From Lepidodermella squamata (taxonomy: Eukaryota; Gastrotricha): DNA of 64,000 nucleotides. The stretch lies in assembly GCA_047495785.1 (NCBI GenBank), contig JBLDXI010000042.1:4092001-4156000 (forward strand). Direction: 5' to 3'. The position numbers and the translations under genes were made by a program. Shown in pieces: positions 55,776 to 64,000 of this stretch; within the stretch, counting starts at the first letter, position 1, and each line of letters begins with the position of its first letter. The notes below the pieces were generated by a model. It did no database searches. It worked only from the letters and a program-made list of their open reading frames with translations, and was not told the origin of the DNA.

Positions 55776-58700
55776 ATGGCTATGTTGATCGGATATAATT
55801 CGATTGGCCAATTCGAAAAAACAAAACTGCTTGGCAGCGGATCTTTTGGTATGGCTTGGCTTTGTAAAAAGGAAGGCGATTTCGCTGACTACGTCGTGAA
55901 GTGTGTAAATCTCGACGCGATTTTTCGCTCTGGAGACCCCCTTGCCGATAGATACGTTAAATTGAGCTGCAGAGAGGTGGCAAACCAATTTTTATATAGC
56001 TTTCATCCGTGATAAATTTGCCACTTTGCAGCACGATTTGCTCCAAACGCTGAAACACCCAAATGTTGTGACTTTGTACGGCGCCTTCCAAGGTCTTAAG
56101 CACAAACGTATCAAACATTTAAAATAGACGTTTTTTCATGTAGAGGCGCTAATGGATGAATCGGAATATAGCGGAAGCAATGTAAAGTGGCTTCCTAATG
56201 ATGACATGTATTACTTGGTGATGGAGTTCTGCGGAAACGGAGACCTCAATAAGTATTTGAATCGTGAAAAGCAAGCTAACAGACTAATACCGGAAAGCAC
56301 TCTTTACGATTGGGCTCGTCAGATGGTGTCCGCCGTATCAGAGATCCATAGATGCCCTGCGCTACATCGGGATATAAAGCCGGCGAATATATTTCTGTGC
56401 AGTGATGGCAATACCCTTAAACTGGGGGATTTCGGGCTGGCTAAAATTTATTCTAGCAGGTAGGACCAACAAAAGACTATGCATTCGAGCGCCGTCATTC
56501 ACAAATTCAGCTCTTTCAAGATCTTATAGAACTTTCTCAACTTCGACAATGCTGGAAATAGGCTTGAACTGTAGAGAAATCTCGGTTTTCATTGTGTATT
56601 TTCAGCTTTAGAATTAAAGCATTTGAAATACACTCAGGTTACTGGCCCGAGAACAAATTATATCTGCGAGCGGCGCATCCGTATGTGACATTATCTACAA
56701 AAGTTATGTTAATTTTACTAAAGCACGGAGAGTGGTACAGCGATTGGACTCGGTTCGCCAGCTTACAGAGCACCTGAAACATACTTCAATGAACAGCACT
56801 CACCAGCCAGTGATTGGTGGTCACTTGGGGTGACGTTTTTTGAGCTAGCTAACTTTTACAGGCCGGTTTGTTGCCTCAATTTATTCTTCGACCACTCTAA
56901 TTACTTGGTTCTTCCAGTTCTACAGCCAGGGCGACATTACGGGGTAACTTGAGAGAAACGCAAAAGACGTGAGTTGAAACTAAATTGACTCCCATTTCTT
57001 TTCAGGAGTGACCCCAAGCATTTTGACGCAACAAGGAAGTATTCGAAGGAATACCAGCAATTCGTGATGTCGATGCTTGTTAAGGACAGGAATAAGCGAG
57101 CAGGCGCTGATCAACTATTGCAGTGCGCCTTCCTGCGCCAGGAGAAGATTCCTGAAGAAATGCCCGATTATGAGCAAATGACAAAGGTAAATACTTGGCG
57201 ATTAAGCTAATTAAACTTCTCAAAGCCCCTGATTCCAGAAACTTTTTCATTTGGCGAAACTGGGCAAGGACGAACTTGAAACTCTCGATGGTTTTCTGTC
57301 GGAAGAAACGAACAAGAACAAACTAAACGTGAACATGAGAGATGCCGAAGGCATGACTCTATTGATGGTTGCAGCTCAGAGAGGAAACAACGAGCTGTTA
57401 AAATTGCTTTTGCGAAAATTCGGGGCGGATGTTGATGCTGTCGACATTACGGGGCGCACAGCTGTATACCTAGCAGCAGAGCATGGAAACGTTGAAACAG
57501 TAAGAATTTTGGCTTCATACAAGGCAAATATAGAGCTTCGTCGAAAAAATGGTTCCACCCCGCTATTTATTGCCTGTAGTAATGGCCATGATGAAGTTGT
57601 GCGCGTTCTTGTTGAGGAGTTGAGCGCCAATGTCAATATTAAAACCACAGACGCATTATTTCCTCTGCTTGTCTGCGCTCAAAGTGGCAACGAAACCCAA
57701 GCAGGGATTCTTGTTCGAGAGGGAAGAGCAGACCTCATGGAAAGAAATGCGTTGGCAAAGATACCGCTCCACATTGCTGCCCAGCAGGGTCATTTAGGCT
57801 TCCTAAGAATAATCGCTACAAAAGAGACTGCTAACGCTATCGATATTTTGGAGGATACGCCTTTGCATTTAGCTGCGCAAAATGGACATGTTGAAATAGC
57901 AAGAACTCTTATTAGTGAGTTCGAAGCCCGTGTTGATGCTGTCGACAAATTCGGAAGAACACCAATGCATGTCGCAGCCGAAGCTGGCCGTATAGCTGTC
58001 ATGAAAGCTTTAGCATCAGAATTTGGTGCGAATGTAAATGCATTGAATAAGTGGGCAAGGACTCCAATGTACATCGCCGCCGAGCAAGGGCAATCTGATG
58101 TCTTGAGCTTCTTGGTTAGCCACGGCGCGGACGTCAAAGCTGTAGACGAAAATGGGTGGACGCCGTTGCATGTGGCAGCTAATTCAGGGCAATCTGCTGT
58201 CGCGAGTTTCTTGGCCGAGCACGGCGCGGACGTCAATGCCGTAAACGAGAAAGGGTGGACTCCGTTGCACGAGGCGGCTCAGGAAGGACGTCAAGAGGCC
58301 GTGAGATCCTTGGCTGGGCACGGCGCGGACCTTAATGCTGCAGACAAAGAAGGATGGACGCCGTTGCACATCGCAGCTCAGGGAGGCCATCAAGAAGTCG
58401 TGAGGGTTCTCGCTGGCGAATTCAGGGCGAATGTCGAAGCAGCGAATAAAATTGGCGAAACGGCCTTGCTTATAGCTGCTCGAAAGGCACACAGCAAAGT
58501 CGTAAGGATTCTAGCAGCCGAATTCAACGCGAAAGTCGATATTGCAGACAGTACCAGTGGCGGTACGCCTTTGCATTACGCTGCGCAAAACGGCGATGTG
58601 ACTTTATTGAAGCTGCTAGCTGCAGACTTCAAGGCGAACGTAAATGCAACACAAATCGAAGGCTACACACCGTTGCATATCGCAGTTGTGAATGGCCACT

Positions 58701-59143
58701 CTGAAATCATCAGAAATCTCGCTAGGGATCTCGGCGCAGAAGTAAATGCTAAGAGCAATGACGGTGTCACGCCGATTTACATAGCTGCTCAGAACGGAGT
58801 CGTTGACGCAGCGAGCATACTTGCCAGCGAATTCCATGCTGACGTCAACTCCGCCAATAAACTCGGAAAGATGCCGCTACATATCGCCGTCAAAAACGAA
58901 AATGTAGACGTTGTAAAAGTTCTCGTCAAATACGGCCCTGATATAAATGCCAGAGATGGAGATGGCCTGAAACCTTTACACCAAGCTGTTTTAACAAAAA
59001 ATGTTGATTTAGTTAAAATTCTTGCTAGCCACCCTGGAGCAGATGTCAATACTCCGGAGAAGGATGGATTGACACCGCTGCACTTTGCCGTGATGGGAGT
59101 AGAGATGCCGCGGTTAAAATTCCAATCTGTTAATCAATTTTAG
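55776..59143 (+). CDS. Serine/threonine kinase with C-terminal ankyrin repeats
   Basis: Exons 55776-55976, 56032-56092, 56144-56459, 56724-56865, 56918-56943, 57006-57186, 57239-59143; 943 aa, phases consistent. The kinase domain (about residues 10-300) is complete: glycine loop GSGSFG, VVK lysine, HRDIKPANIF, DFGLAK, SPAYRAPE and SDWWSLGV. It resembles NEK-type kinases and should be active. Residues about 310-943 form roughly 18 ankyrin repeats (TPLHIAAQ-type), all in one 1.9-kb exon. The last repeat is incomplete. This layout suggests a signalling kinase that binds partners through the ankyrin array. The donor at 56093 (GTCTTA) is weak and the third intron (264 nt) is long, so those joints are the least certain. 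Confidence 0.75.
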
Positions 59144-59425
59144 CTAAAACCGAACCGGGACAACCGACCTATTGTATTGGAAAAGTTAGTAATACACAAT
59201 TTCAGTATTATAATCAATCGATCAATTTTAAAATAAATATCCATTTTTGGCAATATCTGTTACTTTGGTGGAGCAATGGATGCGATATTCGTGAACTACG
59301 CAAAAAGTTACCATTAGACACTATTGTCAAAGCTCTAGCATGAATATTCTTTGAATATCGCAACTTCCGGTTTTTCTTCAACTCACTTCCGGTTTTTGAG
59401 GAGAGAGATAAACATTTATTAAAAA

Positions 59426-61025
59426 ATGCCAACGCCATTGTTCTTCGCAGCTCAAAATGGACACACCGAAATCGTCAGAATTCTAGCCGAGGAGTTCAAT
59501 GGCAATGTTAATGCCCGCAATAATGCCGGCTCTACGCCACTGCACTTCGCAGCTCAAAATGACCACGCCAAAATCGTTAGAATGTTAGTTGATGAGTTCA
59601 ACGGCAACGTTAATGCGTCCGATGAGGATGGCTGGACACCTTTGTTCATTGCCGTTCAAAATGGACACGCTGAAGTCGTCAAAATGATTGCAAGGGAGTT
59701 GAAAGAAAACGTTGACGCCCTTGTAAATACTGGCTCGACTCCTATAATGCACATTGCTGGTATGAATGGACATACCGAAGTCGTCAGAATACTTGCAGGG
59801 GAGTTCAACTGCTACGTTGATGCCCAGGTTGATGCTGGACACCGTTGCATTTCGCAGCACAAAATGGTCACGCCGAAATCGTCAAAATGATTTCTGGGGA
59901 GTTCAAGGGAAATGTTGATGCTCTTGTCAAGACTGGCCCCACGGTCTTACACATTGCGGCTCTGAATGTGCACGCCGAAATCATCAAAATGCTAGCCGCG
60001 GAGTTCAACTGCAACTTTGATGCTCAGAATAATTATGTCTTGACGCCGCTGCACTTCGCTGCTGAGAATGGGATGCATGAAATTGTAAAGCTACTTGCTG
60101 GTGAGCTGGGCTGCAGCGTCAACGCAGTCGATCGAAGCGGTTGGATGCCCTTGCACCACGCCGCTGAACAAGGCCACGCTGAAGTGTTAACGACACTCGT
60201 CGGCGAATTCAATGTGAACGTTGAATCCCTTACGACCCCTTACGCTTCTACAGCCTTGCATATCACGAAGAAGTAGTCAGACTTCTCGCCGTTGCATTTG
60301 GAGCAGATGTCAATGTATCGCGGAACGACGGTTTGACTCCACTACACGTCGCTGTCATCGAAAATCGTGTCGGAGTGGTGAGTCCTTGCCGGTAAGTTAG
60401 GAGCGATTGTTAACGCGGTTGATGGTACCTGTGCCACGCCATTGCATTACGCAGCGGCACAGGGCCTTACCGATATGGTGAGAACCCTAATAGGAGAGCT
60501 TAATGCCAATGTCGACGCGGTGCAGGAGCAGCTTATGACACCGTTGCGCACGCTGCCTGTCTGAATAATCAAAACGGGGTTGTGAAGATACTTGCGGGCG
60601 AATTCGGAGCTAATGTCGAGGCTGTTGATGGCATCGGTGCTACGGCACTGCATTATGCTGTGAGGAGAGGCAACGCCGAAATAGTGCGAGCTCTCGTAAG
60701 CAACTTCGGCGCCAACATCAATTACGCGCCTGAGTGTGGTCTTACGGCGTTGCATTTGGCTTCAATAAAAGGAGATATTGGTGTCGCGAGAGTCCTTGCG
60801 GAGCTAGGAGCGAATGTCAGCGCCACAGACCATCGTGGTTGGACGCCACTTCATGCAGTTGCTGATGAAAGTTCTTTAGAGATCGCAACAATTCTAGTTT
60901 ACGAATTTGGTGCGGATGTGGGGGCAACAGATTTCGAGGACCGTTCGCCGCTGCACATAGCCGCTGAAAAAAGCGACGAGGCAATGATAAAGCTCTTAGC
61001 TGACTTTTTGGCGGGAAGTTGTTAG
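59426..61025 (+). pseudogene. Ankyrin-repeat relic, frameshifted
   Basis: Ankyrin repeats (TPLFFAAQNGH, TPLHFAAQN, ATALHYAVRRGN, RSPLHIAAEKSD) continue for 1.6 kb but break frame near 59840 and several times between 60240 and 60580. No kinase domain precedes it. It is probably a decayed tandem copy of the ankyrin exon of the upstream gene. Stretches such as 60582-61025 remain open for about 147 codons, so a spliced functional gene cannot be fully excluded. Confidence 0.6.
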
Positions 61026-61227
61026 TGGAGAATCGCCTGAAGATGATAGTTCTCACTCCCCATCAAAAACATGCAACGCTATGGGGGCTATGGGGGAAAA
61101 GCTGAACTTATTACAAATCGATCGATCGCACAAATCACTGGCGCCAGCGCTTCCAGGGTCGAGCGCTTGGTCATTAATAGACGAGTAAGAGACGGCCGAT
61201 TTTTCGATACCGAATTTGGATCGATAG

Positions 61228-61468
61228 GTTATTCATCACCTGATTTAGATCTGGAACCCCCATATTTTGAATATATCGAAATTAATTCTCCCTTGAAGAG
61301 CACTTTTGGCTGATTTCAGCAGTTTTCACTGAGGAATTACATAGAGTTTTTTCGCGCAAAGCTTAATTGTGAGCATCCAATACTGATGACTCATGGTCGT
61401 TCGCTCGCACATCTGGGGTCGCGCCGATCAAAATTTGGGTTCCAAATCTAAATCAGGTGATTAATAAC
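61228..61468. mobile_element. 241-nt inverted-repeat element (MITE-like)
   Basis: The ends GTTATTCATCACCTGATTTA (61228 onward) and the reverse of TAAATCAGGTGATTAATAAC (to 61468) match with one mismatch over 20 nt and extend imperfectly to about 43 nt. No coding capacity. The target-site duplication is unclear. Confidence 0.6.
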
Positions 61469-61539
61469 TTGTCTTGAAATGCCGTTCAATTTCACCTTAG
61501 ATCCAGGTGTGGATCGTGTTGTCTGCGTTTCCCTTGCTA

Positions 61540-61835
61540 TGTTTCTATCGTTCTTCTCTTGATCACTTTCAACTAATCGGAATCAAGTACTCGTACTAAG
61601 CCGAGATTTGTGTATAAAAAAATGAAAACAGAGGGCATCACTTTTGTCGAAAGTTGCTAAAAATGCTGTTGTTCTTGCCATTTTTGCTGTTACGCTGTTA
61701 CCGCTACCAACAAATTCTTCGGTGCGCTCCAGTATTTTCCAGCAGAATTTTACGCGTTATACGTGCTTTGTAATAATGAGAATAAAACGTTAAAATTAAG
61801 AAAATAAAAACTTATTTGGAACTGAATCAAGTGAA
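61540..61835 (+). repeat. Dispersed repeat, copy 2
   Basis: Direct counterpart of 51213-51505, sharing TCGTTCTTCTCTTGA, CCGAGATTTG and TCCAGTATTTTCCAGCAG words and an A-rich end with AATAAA. Confidence 0.6.
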
Positions 61836-62229
61836 TGAGTTTTTGGAATTCGCATCTGGAAAATAAAGGTCACAATTTCAAGCATGAGAAACTCGAGATA
61901 TTGCACGAGTTACAGGCCATGTTTTTCATCAAATGTTAGCCATGATGCTAGTGACATGCCGCATTTCGATCACAAAAAGATGATAATTTAGCCGCAACAA
62001 CTTTTGACCTTATTAAAAAATTACACAAAAATCAGGCGTTTAAATCGAGGTGCCGCGTCTTGGTACGTCTCATGGTGAGTGGGGTACCAAAACCTGGAAG
62101 AAGGGCAATCTTAAGCTGTCATTTAGTATAGTTCCTATCCTATTCCTATTCTATTCCTATTCTAATCTCTATTCCTCCAAGGGTACGAGGCATCACGTGT
62201 TGCAGTATTCACGCATTGCGTACAGTCAG
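61836..62229. other. Spacer upstream of the histone promoter
   Basis: It contains a run of CCTATT repeats near 62134-62162. No gene was recognised. Confidence 0.4.
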
Positions 62230-62348
62230 CCAATCATAAAGCGTGTGAATTATAGGGCCAGCCAATCAACACACAGAGTGCGCTTCTTTATAATTGCATT
62301 TTTTCAGACTGACCAATAAGAACGCGCACAATTATTAGCCTTTATAAA
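62230..62348 (+). promoter_or_regulatory. Histone H4 promoter: three CCAAT boxes and TATA box
   Basis: CCAAT at 62230-62234, 62262-62266 and 62313-62317, then TTTATAAA at 62341-62348. The predicted transcription start is near 62370 (TCAGTT), about 75 nt before the ATG. This is a classic strong histone-type promoter. Confidence 0.75.
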
Positions 62349-62443
62349 CAACCGCAGCTCAGTTTTTTTTGCATCACATACGAACGCGCTACTGCTGATT
62401 CATCGATTTTTCTGCTTACTAACTACTTCACTTTTTACACATC

Positions 62444-62815
<372 letters not shown>

Positions 62816-62898
62816 AATAACACATTCTTTGCTATTTCTCCACAATTCCAGTCTCTCCTTTTTGCAAATTTCACTAACGAAATGACGTGCTTTTAACT

Positions 62899-62904
62899 AA
62901 TAAA
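62899..62904 (+). terminator. Poly(A) signal of histone H4
   Basis: AATAAA 84 nt after the H4 stop. It suggests a polyadenylated histone mRNA. Confidence 0.6.
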
Positions 62905-63671
62905 ATTCGACAAGGCATCATGATAATGGATCGTTTATTAAGGAGGTCGAAACACAGGTAACACACGTCACCTTGATGACAACCACTGTGGCTTCACACA
63001 GATCTGACGAGATTCTGCCCGTTCAGCGCGGAGCACAGCGCAACATTTTAGGATATTAGACATTTGGAGAGCGTCTTACAGAACTTGGAGAACAGTAATT
63101 TGGAGCTGTTTCTCGGCTCCTCTCTAGCAAGCTCAAGCTCGTGAAAATTGTCCAAAGTCTATTTTGAGGCTACTAGTCACGCTTAAAGGGCTCATGAAGT
63201 ATTGCATATGGTTTAAATCTTAATTATTAATTTGGGAACACAATTCGGAAATATCTAATGACATCCGCTTGCAAATAAGGTAATGTTAAGCGATTTGCGC
63301 AATTTTCGACTGGTGTGCGTTTCTTAGTGTACACTCACGTCATTTCGATTTTACGAGCGTCTCCGTTCAGTGAAAACTGAAGTAATCACGTGATTTTACT
63401 GTTTTAACAAATATGTAATCTGTAATGAATTGCAAATTTTGTTAATAATAGACGGTGTAACATGGACTTTCAATATCGATGAAGTGAAATGAAGTTTCTG
63501 AGCAGATTGAGTTAATGCATGATCAGGAAACGTGTAACCTAGTTCTAACTCTGCTGTTGAACCAATTGCAGCCTATCGGCTTTCCCAGCCACCTGACTTC
63601 TCAACCGCAGGACAAGAAATCTACGAAGGAAAACTCCTGATAACAGAGGTTAAATCAGCGAAGTATGGCGC
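62905..63671. other. Intergenic region right of H4
   Basis: No gene, repeat or histone stem-loop was recognised. Confidence 0.4.
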
Positions 63672-64000
63672 TTACATTGCTCCTGCGAGTGCTATTAAAG
63701 TAAGGCCAAGGAGACCTCCCAGAACGCCACCTAGTATAGCTGCTAATTGATCATCATGGGTTTTGGGCTCCTCAGTAGTAGCGGGGGTAGTAGTGGGTTC
63801 GTCTGGTTCAACTAAACAACCCTCGTCAGTAGCCAAAATCGGATCCATGCGATTGTCATTGCAATGATCGCCACAACAAGTGCATGCCTTTTCGAAACTG
63901 CTGAATCCCGTAATAGTTTTGTTACTCGTAGCAGATTTGCCACAGCCCCCGATCGACTTGGGAAGAGATGTGCAGCCCCATTGGTAATCGACAAAGGATT
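63672..64000 (-). CDS. C-terminus of a Cys-rich single-pass membrane protein, partial
   Basis: The minus-strand frame is open from the window edge to the stop at 63672-63674. It encodes a Cys-rich segment (KACTCCGDHCNDNRMD), a short Thr/Pro/Glu linker (EPTTTPATTEEP) and a C-terminal hydrophobic Gly/Leu/Ala segment (AAILGGVLGGLLGLTLIALA) with almost no cytoplasmic tail. This fits a GPI-anchored or type I surface protein, for example of the three-finger/Ly6 kind. The 5' part lies outside the window, so family assignment is not possible. Confidence 0.5.
   Translation of the reverse strand, partial: SFVDYQWGCTSLPKSIGGCGKSATSNKTITGFSSFEKACTCCGDHCNDNRMDPILATDEGCLVEPDEPTTTPATTEEPKTHDDQLAAILGGVLGGLLGLTLIALAGAM

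Noticed and set aside
61071-61313. 80-codon frame after the ankyrin relic
   Set aside because: Its second half lies in a MITE-like inverted-repeat element.

Overview
The window is nuclear DNA from an animal with a compact genome. Its genes are multi-exon, with GT-AG introns that are mostly 47-60 nt long; all 16 introns of the calcium channel gene are 47-56 nt. They encode metazoan proteins: anosmin-1, a Cav3 channel, a Cys-loop receptor, type IV-like collagens, ATG10, Mut-7/EXD3-like proteins, MUL1, an SLC25 carrier and histone H4. The tiny introns, very short gaps between same-strand genes, and short collagens with NC1 ends (a type reported from non-ecdysozoan invertebrates) would fit an appendicularian tunicate or another miniaturised invertebrate. 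This placement is inference, and no spliced-leader gene was found.

Layout. 0.1-3.3 kb: 3' part of an anosmin-1 gene. 4.1-11.3 kb: a complete 17-exon T-type calcium channel gene. 11.5-12.7 kb: an intronless Cys-loop receptor. 13.7-22.0 kb, minus strand: three tandem short collagen genes with C-terminal NC1 domains. 24.2-37.3 kb: a co-directional cluster of ATG10, two long Mut-7-like paralogs (mut7A, mut7B) and MUL1, whose intron holds a decayed LINE. 37.6-51.0 kb: a UCP-type mitochondrial carrier gene split by a 12.4-kb intron. That intron contains five intact genes and one pseudogene of a secreted eight-cysteine protein family, plus a LINE; one further gene and one fragment lie just downstream. 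51.2-55.4 kb: repeats, including a perfect 171-bp inverted repeat. 55.8-61.0 kb: a kinase-ankyrin gene followed by a frameshifted ankyrin relic. 62.2-62.9 kb: a histone H4 gene with an intron in codon 3 and a poly(A) signal. 63.7-64.0 kb: the 3' end of a membrane protein gene.

Candidate new systems. First, the two Mut-7-like proteins carry the same losses of catalytic residues in their DEDDy exonuclease-like domain and end in about five degenerate Mut7-C/PIN-like modules. They look like RNA-silencing-type nucleases turned into non-catalytic scaffolds. Second, the eight-cysteine secreted family is expanding by tandem, inverted and internal duplication inside a host gene intron. Its members carry shared promoter modules, and a LINE insertion has separated a promoter from a decayed copy.

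Gene models were built by hand. Splice phases were checked across every junction, and the summed coding length of each complete multi-exon model is a multiple of three.
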